64,000 nt of DNA from Amycolatopsis nivea (lineage in GTDB: Bacteria > Actinomycetota > Actinomycetes > Mycobacteriales > Pseudonocardiaceae): contig NZ_SDLT01000001.1 in the NCBI RefSeq assembly GCF_004522235.1, positions 124,001 through 188,000 of the forward strand. The letters are read 5' to 3'. The number at the start of each line of letters is the position of its first letter. The stretch's first letter is position 1. The position numbers were made by a program, and so were the translations under genes. Under the pieces are notes generated by a model. The model searched no databases and had not been told where the DNA came from. It saw only the letters and a program-made list of their open reading frames with translations. Positions 41,084 through 50,065 of this stretch are shown here, one piece after another.

Positions 41084-42660
41084 GCATCAGCCCCGTCACC
41101 ACCGAAATCATCCGCTCGGCGCTGATCCAGGCAGCCGAGGACATGAACATGACCCTGATCCGGTCGTCCTACACGCCGACGATCTACGAGGGCAAAGACT
41201 GCGCCGTCGCGCTGCTGGACCGGAATCACCGCGTCCTCGGCCAGTCCTCGGGCCTGCCGATTTTCCTGGGGAACCTGGAGATCTGCACCAGCCACACCGA
41301 GGATCTGTTCGGCCCGGACGTCTGGCAGCCCGGCGACGTGTGGGTGCTCAACGACTCCTACATCGGCGGCACCCATCTCAACGACTGCACCGTGTACGCG
41401 CCGATTTTCGTCGGCGACGAACTGGTCGGCTTCGCGGCTTCCCGGGCGCACTGGATCGACATGGGTTCCAAGGATCCCGGCGGTTCGATGGATTCGACGA
41501 ACATCTACCAAGAGGGCCTCCGGATGGGTCCGACGCGAATCGTCGCGGGCGGCGTCGAATGCATGGACATCCTGCGATTGATCGAGACGAACGTGCGGTT
41601 TCCGTACGTGACCCTGGGGGACATGCGCGCGCAGATCGCCTGTGCCCGGATGGGCGTGCGGCGCCTCGGCGAGTTGTTCGCCCGCTATGGCGCGGAAACC
41701 GTCGACGCCGCGCGCGAGCAGATCTTCGCCCAGACCGAACGGCTGGAACGCGAACGGATCGCGGCGATCCCGGACGGCGAATACGAGGCGACCGGATACC
41801 TGGACAACGACGCGATCGACCCGGACACGCCGCTGAAGGTGCGCGTGCGGGTCGTCGTCGAGGGCGAATCGATGACGATCGACCTCACCGACTGCGCCGA
41901 CCAGGCGACCGGCCCGGTCAACTGCGGCCGCTCCCAGGCGATTTCCGCCGCGCGGGTCGGGTACAAGCTGCTGATCTCGCCGCAGGTGAGCCTGAACGGC
42001 GGTTCGTTCGCGCCGCTGGACGTCCAGGTCCGCGACGGGTCAATGCTCGGCGCGCGGGAACCGGCGGCGTGCCAGTACTACTACTCGAGCCTCGGCATGC
42101 TGATCGATCTCGTGGTGGCCGCGCTCGCGCCCGCGATGCCGGACCGCGTCGCCGCGGCCAGCTACGGCGATTCGATGATCGTGCAGTTCGCCGGCGACCA
42201 CCCGCGGACGGGCGAGCCGTTCGTGACCCTGGAAGCGACCGTCGGCGGCTGGGGCGCCTGGGAAGGCGGCGAAGGGGAGACAGCGCTGATCAACAACGTC
42301 AACGGCTCGCTGCGCGACCTGCCGGTGGAGGTGGTCGAAACGCTGTATCCGGTGCGGGTGAACGAATACCGCATCCGCACGGGCTCGGGAGGCGCGGGCC
42401 GCTGGCGCGGCGGGGACGGGGTGATCCGGGAGTACGTGATGGAAGCGGATCAGGACCTGTCGCTGTGGTGGGAGCGCTCGGTGACCCCCGCGTGGGGCCT
42501 GTTCGGCGGGTCGTCGGGCGCGCCGCCGCGAGTGGTGCTGAATCCGGGGACGCCGGAGGCGCGGGAGATGTTGAAGGTGAACAGCCTTCGCGTGCGGCGC
42601 GGGGACGTGCTGCGGTGCGAGTCTGGCGGGGGAGGGGGGTACGGGGTGCCGGAGGTTTAA
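41080..42660 (+). CDS. Hydantoinase/oxoprolinase subunit B (HyuB-like)
   Basis: A 526-residue partner subunit. Signatures are [43 protein letters not shown], the central [20 protein letters not shown] and the Gly-rich end of the family ([23 protein letters not shown]). GTG 41080 overlaps the subunit A stop (GTGA) and follows AGGAGGAA in the end of hyuA. The complex acts in the cytoplasm. With the MFS and LacI genes this makes a complete uptake and ring-opening unit. Acetone carboxylase-like activity is an alternative for this family. Confidence 0.95.
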   Translation: MSISPVTTEIIRSALIQAAEDMNMTLIRSSYTPTIYEGKDCAVALLDRNHRVLGQSSGLPIFLGNLEICTSHTEDLFGPDVWQPGDVWVLNDSYIGGTHLNDCTVYAPIFVGDELVGFAASRAHWIDMGSKDPGGSMDSTNIYQEGLRMGPTRIVAGGVECMDILRLIETNVRFPYVTLGDMRAQIACARMGVRRLGELFARYGAETVDAAREQIFAQTERLERERIAAIPDGEYEATGYLDNDAIDPDTPLKVRVRVVVEGESMTIDLTDCADQATGPVNCGRSQAISAARVGYKLLISPQVSLNGGSFAPLDVQVRDGSMLGAREPAACQYYYSSLGMLIDLVVAALAPAMPDRVAAASYGDSMIVQFAGDHPRTGEPFVTLEATVGGWGAWEGGEGETALINNVNGSLRDLPVEVVETLYPVRVNEYRIRTGSGGAGRWRGGDGVIREYVMEADQDLSLWWERSVTPAWGLFGGSSGAPPRVVLNPGTPEAREMLKVNSLRVRRGDVLRCESGGGGGYGVPEV

Positions 42661-42696
42661 CGGGCGCTTTTCGCTCCAGGCGCGCGCGATGAGTGT

Positions 42697-43107
42697 CTAA
42701 TGTGGAGCGTCTGCTAGCAGGCCGGTCTCGCGCAGGTGGTCGAAGATGACCTGGTCGACCGGGGACACCCGGCTCCGGTCGGCGTAGGTCAGCCAGACGA
42801 TTTCCTCGATCTCGCTGCTGGGGGTCAAGGTGCCGCGGTAGTCGGCGGTGTAGCAGGTCATCCGGACAGGGGTGCCTGCTGCGTGACCGTGCGCCTGGGC
42901 TTGGAAAGTGCCGAAATGCCTCGCGCTCTCGGGCGTGATGGCGACAGCGAGTTCCTCGTCGATTTCGCGGACGAGAGTCTGGAGGTCGGTCTCGCCGGGC
43001 TCGCGTTTGCCGCCGGGGAGGTAATAGACGTCCTTGCCTCGGGAGCGGGTGCTGAGGATCCGGCCCGCGTCGAACCGGATCCAGGCGATCTTGTCGATGA
43101 CCGTCAC
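42697..43107 (-). CDS. Nudix hydrolase
   Basis: A 136-residue Nudix protein. The box is complete: G-GKREPG-E-TDLQTLV-REIDEEL, matching Gx5Ex7REUxEExGU apart from the last Gly. Nudix enzymes hydrolyse nucleoside diphosphates linked to another group; this short form resembles MutT-like house cleaners. The start is probably GTG 43107: GGAGGG lies six bases before it, whereas the ATG at 43113 would overlap that site. It is divergent from the HAD gene. Confidence 0.9.
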   Translation of the reverse strand: MTVIDKIAWIRFDAGRILSTRSRGKDVYYLPGGKREPGETDLQTLVREIDEELAVAITPESARHFGTFQAQAHGHAAGTPVRMTCYTADYRGTLTPSSEIEEIVWLTYADRSRVSPVDQVIFDHLRETGLLADAPH

Positions 43108-43180
43108 GGGCATCCCTCCGTTCGCCGGTGAACGTAGCTGCGACGGTGATGCCGGTTCAACTGGATAAGCTGGCACCGCG

Positions 43181-43666
43181 ATGAAATCTTCCCTGGATCG
43201 CCGTTCGGTGCTCTTCCTTGACGTCGACGGAACGCTGCTTCCCTTCGGACCGGGCTGCGAGCAGCGTGAGGCGGATCCGCTGCGGCGGCTCGATTCCCGG
43301 TGGGGGATCCGGCTCGCCTCGCTGCCGGTCGAACTGGTGTGGGCGACGACGTGGGAAGACGAGGCCAACACCGAGATCGCGGCGCGGCTCGGGCTGTCGC
43401 CGCTGCCGGTCGTGCGCTGGCCGGAGCCCTCGCCGGCGGAGGAGCGCGAAGACCAGTGGTTCGGCATGCACTGGAAGACCCGTACCTTGGTCGCCTGGGC
43501 GGACGGGCGTCCGTTTGTCTGGGTGGACGACGAGATCACCGACGGCGACCGGGAGTGGGTGCGCGCTCGGCATCCCGGCCGTGCGCTGCTGCACCGCGTC
43601 GAGCCGGGGCGCGGTCTTGCGGAGGCGGATTTCGCGGTTATCGGCGACTGGCTGAAGGCAAGCTGA
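43181..43666 (+). CDS. HAD-like hydrolase-family protein
   Basis: A 161-residue protein with HAD motif I, VLFLDVDGTLLPFG (nucleophile Asp14 region), a mid-protein lysine in HWKTRTLVAW and motif IV, FVWVDDEITDGD. There is no room for a large cap domain. It belongs to a group of small actinobacterial HAD-domain proteins with conserved LVWATTWEDEAN. Likely a phosphatase of unknown substrate. It is followed by a decayed endonuclease V gene. Confidence 0.85.
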   Translation: MKSSLDRRSVLFLDVDGTLLPFGPGCEQREADPLRRLDSRWGIRLASLPVELVWATTWEDEANTEIAARLGLSPLPVVRWPEPSPAEEREDQWFGMHWKTRTLVAWADGRPFVWVDDEITDGDREWVRARHPGRALLHRVEPGRGLAEADFAVIGDWLKAS

Positions 43667-43780
43667 AAACTGGCGCTCAGCGTGGTGCCGCGGAGCGGCC
43701 GAGGCCGGTTTGGCGGACCTACCGGAACGCGAGGGGGCACGGTCGCTCCGCGATGAACGCGAGTCGTTCGGGACTGTTCA

Positions 43781-44137
43781 TCAGGCTTCGCCGCGGAGAG
43801 CTTCCGCGAGCGCGCGTCGGCACAAGGAATCCGCTCTGCGGGTCGTCTCCGGCAAGCGGTACTTCGGGGCCAGCGCCAGCGTCGCGTCGCAAGCCTCGGC
43901 CAGGCCGATCCGGTGGCCGACCGACACGAAGACCGGCTTGACGTCCGCGCGCGTGCGCAGGGCGCGGCCGACCACTTCCGTGCCTTCCAGCAGTGGTGAC
44001 CAATCGCCGCGCAGAGGGCCGGGTTGGCTGTGCGAGAAGGTGAACGGCGTTTTGGCGACTCCGGCTGTCGGGAGACCGGTCAGGACGCCGAGATGGCTGG
44101 CCAAACCCAGCCGGCGCGGATGGGTCCGGCTCGCTGT
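43781..44137 (-). pseudogene. nfi: Endonuclease V remnant, 5' half deleted
   Basis: The frame reads THPRRLGLASHLGVLTGLPT, then AGVAKTPF, a KPVFVSVGHRI segment and a YRLPETTRRADSL end, clearly the C-terminal half of deoxyinosine-specific endonuclease V. Normal proteins are about twice as long. The N-terminal half is missing, including the catalytic Asp/Glu and the Asp in the DG-xx-HPR motif; a TGA lies 15 bp before the HPR segment. Homology stops abruptly at about 44125. The C-terminus (stop 43781-43783) is intact. Codon use is still GC3-rich, so the loss is recent. Confidence 0.8.
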
Positions 44138-44199
44138 TCAGCCTGCTCACCGGCTTCGTCCTGCTGGTTGCCGCACGACGACGCGGGAAGCGAAGCTGA
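44125..44199 (+). pseudogene. C-terminal fragment of a membrane-anchored protein
   Basis: In one frame the plus strand reads SGSLFSLLTGFVLLVAARRR then GKRS and TGA. This is a single membrane-spanning helix with a basic tail, like the end of a surface-anchored protein, and almost all codons end in G or C. No start or upstream body exists; the frame degenerates where the nfi remnant begins. It is probably the surviving 3' end of a gene deleted together with the 5' end of nfi. The small size leaves some doubt. Confidence 0.4.
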
Positions 44200-44242
44200 A
44201 AATCGTTGGCGGACCGGCGGTGAAGAAGGCAGGGTCCGCGGC

Positions 44243-44776
44243 GTGACGATCTTCCTGGTGACCGGCATCCAAGCGGCGGGCAAGTCGACCGTGGCGCAGG
44301 CGCTCGCCGAACGGCTGCCGAAATCCGTGCACGTGCGCGGCGACGTGTTCCGGCGGATGGTGGTCAACGGCCGGGTCGAGATGGGTCCGGCCGACCCGCC
44401 CGCCGAGGCGGTCCGCCAGCTGCGGCTCCGGTACGCGCTTGCGGCGCGGGTCGCGGACGGGTACGCCGACGCCGGATTCACCGTGGTGCTGCAGGACATC
44501 GTGCTCGGCGAGCACTTGAGCGAGATGGTCGGCGCGCTGCGCACGCGCCCGTGTTACGTCGTGGTTCTGGCGCCGAGCGCTGAGGTGGTGGCGCAGCGCG
44601 AGGCGGCGCGGGGGAAGGTCGCGTACCAGCCGGGCGACACCGGGATCGCCGGGCTGGACGCGTACCTGCGGGAGAAGACCCCGCACGTCGGGCTGTGGCT
44701 GGACACGTCGGAGCTGACCGTCGGAGAAACCGTGGACGCGATTCTTGCCCGCGCCGAAGCCGAAGCGGCGGTCTGA
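44243..44776 (+). CDS. P-loop kinase, chloramphenicol-phosphotransferase-like
   Basis: A 177-residue kinase-like protein. The Walker A is TGIQAAGKSTVAQALAERLP, followed by VHVRGDVFRRMVVNGRVEMGP (substrate Asp) and VVLQDIVLGEHLSEMV. The fold is that of AAA/zeta-toxin/chloramphenicol phosphotransferase-type small-molecule kinases. Substrate is unknown: drug inactivation is possible but cannot be asserted. GTG 44243 places the P-loop at residue 8, as in relatives. It lies just past the deletion scar. Confidence 0.85.
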   Translation: MTIFLVTGIQAAGKSTVAQALAERLPKSVHVRGDVFRRMVVNGRVEMGPADPPAEAVRQLRLRYALAARVADGYADAGFTVVLQDIVLGEHLSEMVGALRTRPCYVVVLAPSAEVVAQREAARGKVAYQPGDTGIAGLDAYLREKTPHVGLWLDTSELTVGETVDAILARAEAEAAV

Positions 44777-44782
44777 CCGGCG

Positions 44783-45328
44783 TCAGTTCGGCGGCTGCTG
44801 CGGTCCCTCGCCCGGGTTGGGCTGCGGCGGCAGCGGCTGGGAGTAGCCGGACTGCTGCCCGGGGTCCGGCTGGGGATAACCAGGCTGGGGCTGCGCGGGA
44901 TAGCCCGGCTGCGCGTACCCGGCCTGCGGATACCCGGTCTGCGGATACCCGGGCTGTCCGCCCGTCGGATACCCGCCCGGTGCGAAACCGGGCTGCGGCG
45001 CGCGGCCGCCCTTCGCGATGCCGAGCACGACCAGCAGCCACGAAAGCACTTCGAGCACGCTGAGCGTGAGGCCCACGATCGTGAAGATCGTCGTCATCTC
45101 GGAGGTGCTCAGGTGGTCCGACGCCATCCAGGACGCGGCGTTCGCCAGCATGATCCGCCAGGCGATGTCCAGCGCCGTGGTGACGAGCATGACCGCGAAG
45201 GCGGCCACCGTCAGCCCGGAGCCGCCGCGCGAGCGCCGGTTGATCGAGAGGATCAGGCCGAACAGCCCCACGATCAGCAGCAACGCCTGCGGGAGGATCT
45301 GGAGCACAGTGTCGGTGAAGGTCGTCAT
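44783..45328 (-). CDS. Membrane protein with GYPQ-rich tail
   Basis: A 181-residue protein with three or four membrane segments in the first 105 residues and then a Pro/Gly/Tyr/Gln tail with repeats such as [18 protein letters not shown]. Tails of this type occur in actinobacterial envelope proteins and may self-associate. No enzymatic motif. It converges on the P-loop kinase gene (6 bp between stops). Confidence 0.75.
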   Translation of the reverse strand: MTTFTDTVLQILPQALLLIVGLFGLILSINRRSRGGSGLTVAAFAVMLVTTALDIAWRIMLANAASWMASDHLSTSEMTTIFTIVGLTLSVLEVLSWLLVVLGIAKGGRAPQPGFAPGGYPTGGQPGYPQTGYPQAGYAQPGYPAQPQPGYPQPDPGQQSGYSQPLPPQPNPGEGPQQPPN

Positions 45329-45422
45329 GCCTGCTCTCCGCTCGAGGAACGTCGGGCAGATCCTAGGGCGCGGCCCCGTCCGGCGCGGCCGGTTCGCCGA
45401 ACATCCCGGTCTCGAAACGGCT

Positions 45423-46583
45423 TCAACTTCGGTGCGCGGGACGGTATCCGGCGAACCGCTCGTCGACCTCCCCGGCGGTCAGGCCGAAGTCGGCGAGGTC
45501 GTAGCGGTGCCGCGGTTTCGCGTCTCCGGTGCGGCTCCGCTCGTGCAGCGCGGTCATCGCTTCGCGTGCTTGCGGGGCGAGATTCAGGCCGAAGTGCTGG
45601 TAGACGCCCTCGACGGTGCCGATCGGGTCGGCGACGAAGTCCTCGTACCGGACGTCGCAGAACTGCGCGGGGTCGTGCCGGGCGCGGGCGGCGGCGAACT
45701 GTTCCGCGCCGCGGGCCCACAGATCGAGCTGGCTGCGTCCGACGACCTCGCCGCGGAAGGTGTCCGACCAGCCCTCCGACGCCTGTTCGGTGAGGCTGCA
45801 GACCGAGGCGATGATGGTGCTGGGCGCGCGGTGGGTCTGCACGATCAGCGCGTCCGGGTAGACCTCCAGCAGCGCGTCGAGGGCGAACAGGTGGCTCGGG
45901 TTCTTGAGCACCCAGCGGCGGCCGGCGTCGGGCAGGCCGATGAGCTGGAGGTTGCGCCGGTGCCTGCGGTAAGCGTCGGTCCAGTCCTGGCCGTCGAGCC
46001 AGCGCGAGTAGCCGGGCACGTGCGCGAGGCATTCGTACGAGACGGATTTCAGCGACTGCCGCAGGAGCTGCCAGCATTCCTCGACCTGGTCGGCCGACAT
46101 GTGGTGCAGGCCCATGAACTCCGGATGCTCGACGTGGTGCTGTTCGTATCCGGCCTGGATCGCTTGGAAGACCGGGTTGTCCGGCCACGTCTCGCGCGGC
46201 GGGCGCGGCTGCGGCATTTCGGTCAGCCACACCTCGAGGCCCTGGTGCGCCGGGTCTTCGGTGAGCAACCGGTGCAACGCGGTGGTCCCGGTCCGCGGCA
46301 GGCCGGTGACGAAGATCGGCCGGTCGATGGGCACGTCGGCATACTGCGGATGCTGTTTCCACGAGGCTTCGCTCAGCAGCCGCGCGACCAGCGCGCCACG
46401 CAGGAAAGCACGGTGGACTTTGTTGCCGTACGGGGTCAAATCCGCTTCGGTGGCATAGGAATCGAGCAGCACGCGGAGGCCTTCGAGGTGGTCGTCGCCG
46501 CCGAAATCGTCGAGGCCGGTGAGTTTCGCGGCGGACGCGTGGAGGTCTTCGACCGTGCCGACGCTGTCTCGTCCTGGACGCAT
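45423..46583 (-). CDS. Sulfotransferase-family protein (Rv3529c-like)
   Basis: A 386-residue cytoplasmic sulfotransferase. PAPS is bound by [17 protein letters not shown] (5'-phosphosulfate loop, 94-101) and a later segment with [16 protein letters not shown] (3'-phosphate). Three-gene order DUF1214 - SDR - sulfotransferase and sizes match the Mycobacterium tuberculosis Rv3531c-Rv3530c-Rv3529c set in the cholesterol region, from memory. It ends the operon, 10 bp after the SDR stop. PAPS would come from CysD/CysNC encoded 3.5 kb away. The acceptor is probably a sterol-derived or other lipid hydroxyl; this is inference. Confidence 0.9.
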   Translation of the reverse strand: MRPGRDSVGTVEDLHASAAKLTGLDDFGGDDHLEGLRVLLDSYATEADLTPYGNKVHRAFLRGALVARLLSEASWKQHPQYADVPIDRPIFVTGLPRTGTTALHRLLTEDPAHQGLEVWLTEMPQPRPPRETWPDNPVFQAIQAGYEQHHVEHPEFMGLHHMSADQVEECWQLLRQSLKSVSYECLAHVPGYSRWLDGQDWTDAYRRHRRNLQLIGLPDAGRRWVLKNPSHLFALDALLEVYPDALIVQTHRAPSTIIASVCSLTEQASEGWSDTFRGEVVGRSQLDLWARGAEQFAAARARHDPAQFCDVRYEDFVADPIGTVEGVYQHFGLNLAPQAREAMTALHERSRTGDAKPRHRYDLADFGLTAGEVDERFAGYRPAHRS

Positions 46584-46593
46584 GCTCTTCCCC

Positions 46594-47373
46594 TCAGTGA
46601 TGGTATTCGCCGGCGTTGACGTCGAGGCATTGCCCGGTGACGCAGCGGGCCAGCGCGGACGCGAGGAATACGACAGTGTCGGCGATCTCGTCCGGTTCCG
46701 GGAGTCGGCGCAGGTCGATCGTCTCCGCTGTCTCCGCGTACACCTGCTCCGCAGGCACGCCGCGTTCCTTGGCCAGGTAAGCGAAATACCACTTGAGCGA
46801 GTCCGCCCAGATGTAGCCCGGGGCGACCGAATTGACCCGGATCCCCTGCGGGCCGAGTTCCGACGCGAGGCTCTGCGCGAGGGCGAGCAAACTCGCCTTG
46901 GCCATTTTGTACGCGCCGAAAGTGCGGCGGGAATGCCGCAGCACGGCCGAGTTGATCATCACGACCGAACCGGCGCTTTCGGCGAGCGCGGAGGTGCAGA
47001 GCCGGGTCAGCCGGAGCGCGGCGAGCACGTTGGTCTCGAATCCGGCGCGGACCGCGTCGAGGTCGACTTCGGCGAGGTCGGTGATCGGCGGGATCGCGAA
47101 AGCGTTGTTCACCAAGGTGTCCAGCCGCCCGAACTCGTTCAGCGCGGTTTCGACGAGCTTGGCTGCCGAGGCGTCGTCGGTGATGTCGGTCGGCACCTGG
47201 ACAGCGCGGCGGCCGAGCGCTTCGACTTCGGCGGCGACCTCGGCGAGCCGGGATTCGGTGCGGGCCGCGAGCACGACGTCGGCCCCGGCGGCGGCGGAAC
47301 GCAGGGCGATGGAGCGGCCCAGCCCGGGGCCGATTCCGGACACGAGAACGACTTTGCCGGTCAAAAGGTCCAT
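46594..47373 (-). CDS. SDR-family oxidoreductase (Rv3530c-like)
   Basis: A 259-residue short-chain dehydrogenase. The cofactor loop is SGIGPGLG (12-19), NN at 89-90, and catalytic Ser142, Tyr154 and Lys158 (YKMAK) are present. Arg38-type residues in AARTES point to NADP(H). It lies in the middle of the three-gene operon, 3 bp after the DUF1214-like stop. Likely acts on a ring hydroxyl/keto group of the compound handled by its partners. Confidence 0.93.
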   Translation of the reverse strand: MDLLTGKVVLVSGIGPGLGRSIALRSAAAGADVVLAARTESRLAEVAAEVEALGRRAVQVPTDITDDASAAKLVETALNEFGRLDTLVNNAFAIPPITDLAEVDLDAVRAGFETNVLAALRLTRLCTSALAESAGSVVMINSAVLRHSRRTFGAYKMAKASLLALAQSLASELGPQGIRVNSVAPGYIWADSLKWYFAYLAKERGVPAEQVYAETAETIDLRRLPEPDEIADTVVFLASALARCVTGQCLDVNAGEYHH

Positions 47374-47376
47374 GGG

Positions 47377-48546
47377 TCAGCCCAGCATCCTGGCCGCCAC
47401 GGCAGCCTGTCGCGCGGCGATCCGCTCCGCCCATTCCTCGGGGGTCACGCGAGCCTCCTTGTGGTACGGCAGCCGGTCGGCGAGTTCGTCGAACTTCACG
47501 ACCTCGACCTCCGGACCGTCTTCTGCGGTCAGCTCCCGGGAAAGCCGCTGCCAGCGGATCTGGACGTAGCCGCGGTCGTGCCCGGTGCGTTCGAGCCAAT
47601 TGGCGACGCCGGGATCGCGTTCGCTGATCACGAACCGCATCTTGCCGTCCGGGTCGACGCGGGCCTGGTCGGCGGTGAGGCTGGTCTGGTGGTTCAGGTA
47701 GTCCAGCGAGACATACCAGGTGCTGCCGAGCTGAATGCCCTGGTACGGCGCGTCCGAACGGGACACGGTGACGATCATGACCTCGTCGTCGGCGAGTTCG
47801 TAATGCCCGGCCGAGGAGTACTGCGTGGGCAGGCCGCCGGGCGTGCTGCGCGGTTCGGTCATCGTGTTCACCGGCAGGTTCAGGTAGAACCACTTGGGGA
47901 AGGCGAGGAACGTCTTGATCCGGCTGAGCAGGATCTTTCCGGTGACGCCGTAGCGTTTCTCCATCGCGGTGCGGGTCAGCGCGGGCGGCGCCTGGCCGGT
48001 GGTATCGGCGCACCGGAGCTGGATCGTGCCGCGGCGTTCGGTCGCCCAGTCGCTGTAGACCTCGCGGACGACGAGCATCGACGACCCGGGGCCGAGCACG
48101 AAATAGCCGGGCTCCGGGTCGGGTTTCGCCGGGCCGAAGCGGATTTCGAAGGAACCGTCGGCGGCGATGGGGATCTCGCGGTCGTCGAACGCGGTCACGC
48201 TGTCGGGCACCTCGACCGGCGTGTAGTCCCCGTTGAGGACCTGGAAGCTGAGGTCGGCGGTGGTGCCGCGGGTGCCGGTGACGACGTACTCGCGGTCCTC
48301 GCGGATGTTCGCGTTGAAGTACAGGGTGTCCGGGTTGTCCAGGCCCATTTTCGTGTACGGGCCGGTGGAGAGGGTGAAGTACGGGAAGTCCCGGTCGTAG
48401 GCCCACGCGGTCTGCACCGAGGCCCGGATGCTGCCCGCGAGGTAGTCGTACCCCTCGACCAGGTCCTGTTCGGTCCGGACGTGCGGCGCGTCGGCGATGA
48501 TCTTTTCGGCTTCGGCGATCGCGCCGGCGAGCGGTTCGGTCAGCAC
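47377..48546 (-). CDS. DUF1214-like protein (Rv3531c-like)
   Basis: A 389-residue protein of the DUF1254/DUF1214 kind, recognised by YTKMGLDNPDTLYFNANI near residue 65 and the beta-rich C-terminal part. No signal peptide and no known catalytic residues. It is first in the operon and faces the IclR gene across 85 bp that contain a perfect 14-bp KstR-type palindrome. In Mycobacterium the homologous gene belongs to the sterol-catabolic regulon, as I recall. Biochemical role unknown. Confidence 0.75.
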   Translation of the reverse strand: MLTEPLAGAIAEAEKIIADAPHVRTEQDLVEGYDYLAGSIRASVQTAWAYDRDFPYFTLSTGPYTKMGLDNPDTLYFNANIREDREYVVTGTRGTTADLSFQVLNGDYTPVEVPDSVTAFDDREIPIAADGSFEIRFGPAKPDPEPGYFVLGPGSSMLVVREVYSDWATERRGTIQLRCADTTGQAPPALTRTAMEKRYGVTGKILLSRIKTFLAFPKWFYLNLPVNTMTEPRSTPGGLPTQYSSAGHYELADDEVMIVTVSRSDAPYQGIQLGSTWYVSLDYLNHQTSLTADQARVDPDGKMRFVISERDPGVANWLERTGHDRGYVQIRWQRLSRELTAEDGPEVEVVKFDELADRLPYHKEARVTPEEWAERIAARQAAVAARMLG

Positions 48547-48606
48547 CGGAGACTCCTCACTGGTCCAGATCTGTACCGGAGTGGTACGTTCACGGTCGGT
48601 TGAGAC

Positions 48607-48620
48607 TAGAACGCGTTCTA
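48607..48620. promoter_or_regulatory. KstR-type operator in the DUF1214/IclR gap
   Basis: TAGAACGCGTTCTA is a perfect 14-bp palindrome. It agrees at every fixed position with the published KstR consensus TNNAACNNGTTNNA, the operator of the actinobacterial cholesterol-catabolism repressor. It ends 11 bp before the IclR start. It could instead be the neighbouring IclR protein's own site. Confidence 0.75.
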
Positions 48621-48631
48621 AGGACGGGTCA

Positions 48632-49522
48632 ATGGCGGTTACCCGGCGCTCGCCGCCGACGCAGCGGGTCGTGCGGCTGCTGGACTATTTCGCGGCCCGG
48701 CCGGGCCAGCGCTTCGGACTGTCCGCGCTCGCTCGCGAACTGGACCTGAGCAAGCCGACCTGCCTCGGCATCCTGACCGAGCTGACCGCGAGCGGTTACG
48801 TGGTCCGCGACCCGAGGACCACGACGTATCGCCTCGGGCCGGCGATGATCGCGGCCGGACGCGCGGCGGGAGAAGGCTTCGGCGCCAGCGAAATCGCCCG
48901 CACGCACTTGGAAGAACTCAGCGCCCGGTACGAGGCGACGTGCACCGCGTCGGCGGTGGTCGACGGGCGCATCCTGATGCTGCAGAGCGCCGGGCCGGGC
49001 AAGGTGCGGCTCGGCGAGACGTATCCGTTCGCGCCGCCGGTCGGGCTGATGTACGTGCTGTGGGACGCCGATTCCGCCTTCGACGCGTGGCTCGCGACGC
49101 CGCCCGCGGTGCCGGTCCGGCTGGACGAGACGTACCTGCGGCGTGTGGTCGCGGAGTGCCGGGAACACGGGTATCTGGTGGAAAGCCTGACGTCGGCGGG
49201 CCGTCGGCTCTACACCCTGATGGCCGGGGTGGCGGCCGGCGATCTGCCGCCCGAGGTGCGCGGACTGGTCGGCGAGCTGGTGTCGAGCCTGGGGGAGCGG
49301 GTGTACCTCGGCGCGGACCTGGAACCGCGGAAGAAGCACGCGGTGAGCCTGGTCGCCGCCCCGACCTTCGACGCGTCGGGGCGGCAGGAGCTGGTGCTGA
49401 CGTTGTCGGTCGGGGAGCCGATCACCGGCGCGGAAATCGCGCGGCGGGGTGCGGCGCTGGCCGCGGTCGCGGACGCGGTGACCGCCGAGGCGGGCGGGGT
49501 CCGTCCGGATCAGGCGGGCTGA
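48632..49522 (+). CDS. IclR-family transcriptional regulator
   Basis: A 296-residue IclR protein. The winged helix occupies about 10-65 (RVVRLLDYFAARPGQRFGLS, then ELDLSKPTCLGILTEL); the effector domain follows from about 85 (GFGASEIARTHLEEL). ATG 48632 has only a weak ribosome site (AAGGACGG). It is divergent from the DUF1214-SDR-sulfotransferase operon and ends overlapping the SnoaL-like gene tail by 13 bp. IclR proteins often respond to aromatic or organic acids; this one may control either flanking operon. Confidence 0.92.
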   Translation: MAVTRRSPPTQRVVRLLDYFAARPGQRFGLSALARELDLSKPTCLGILTELTASGYVVRDPRTTTYRLGPAMIAAGRAAGEGFGASEIARTHLEELSARYEATCTASAVVDGRILMLQSAGPGKVRLGETYPFAPPVGLMYVLWDADSAFDAWLATPPAVPVRLDETYLRRVVAECREHGYLVESLTSAGRRLYTLMAGVAAGDLPPEVRGLVGELVSSLGERVYLGADLEPRKKHAVSLVAAPTFDASGRQELVLTLSVGEPITGAEIARRGAALAAVADAVTAEAGGVRPDQAG

Positions 49523-49983
49523 CCCCACATGTTCGCCGTCAGCTTCCAGCCCGGCTGGTCCTTCATCGAGACCAGCGTTTCGTACAGCCGCTCGTACCCC
49601 GTGCTGCTGATCCGCCAGACGCCGTCTTCGCGCCGATAGGTGTCCTCGTAGTACGCGGCGCCCTCGATCACCACCCGGTGCTCGGCGACGATCACCTTGT
49701 CCTGGAACAGCCACCGCCCGGTCGCGGTGTCGCCGTCGATCTCGATCTCCGGGTGGCCGGCGAAGTGCATCGTCGTGATGCCGGGGCCGACGGTGGTGCG
49801 CAGGAACCCCATCAGCGCGTCGCGGGTGTCGAACTTCAGCGGTTCGCCGTAGGAGGGCGTGCCGTAGTGCACGCGGGCGTCGGCGGTGAGCGTCTCCGCC
49901 ATCTCGTCCCAGCGCTTCAGGTCGAGGCACCGGAGGTAGCGGAATTTCACGCGGCGGATGTCTTCGAGTGCGGCCAGGTCCAT
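49510..49983 (-). CDS. SnoaL/NTF2-like protein
   Basis: A 157-residue single-domain protein of the SnoaL-like/ring-hydroxylating beta-subunit-like cone fold. The start ALEDIRRVKFRYLRCLDLKRWDEMAETLT and DARVHYG are typical of steroid delta-isomerase/SnoaL_4 relatives. It also has TTMHFAGHPEIEIDGDTATGRW and YEDTYRREDGVWRI. It could be an isomerase or dehydratase on a ring substrate. Divergent from cysD, with a second KstR-like palindrome between them. Confidence 0.87.
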   Translation of the reverse strand: MDLAALEDIRRVKFRYLRCLDLKRWDEMAETLTADARVHYGTPSYGEPLKFDTRDALMGFLRTTVGPGITTMHFAGHPEIEIDGDTATGRWLFQDKVIVAEHRVVIEGAAYYEDTYRREDGVWRISSTGYERLYETLVSMKDQPGWKLTANMWGQPA

Positions 49984-50016
49984 GCGCTCAGGGTCCTCCG
50001 CCGCTTGACCGAGTGC

Positions 50017-50030
50017 AAGAACCTGTTCTA
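50017..50030. promoter_or_regulatory. Second KstR-like operator, SnoaL/cysD gap
   Basis: AAGAACCTGTTCTA has the perfect inner palindrome AGAAC-CT-GTTCT (50018-50029) and fits TNNAACNNGTTNNA except for the first base. It lies in the 82-bp divergent gap, 36 bp before the cysD start. Confidence 0.65.
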
Positions 50031-50065
50031 CTTTTCTGTCCTCGAACCTCGGAAGGGCGGATCCG

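Noticed and set aside
44024..44242. N-terminal extension of the P-loop kinase
   Set aside because: It crosses the deletion scar; the P-loop normally lies near the N-terminus, as with the GTG at 44243.
43710..44246. Plus-strand frame over the endonuclease V remnant
   Set aside because: Shadow of the nfi remnant; no homology.
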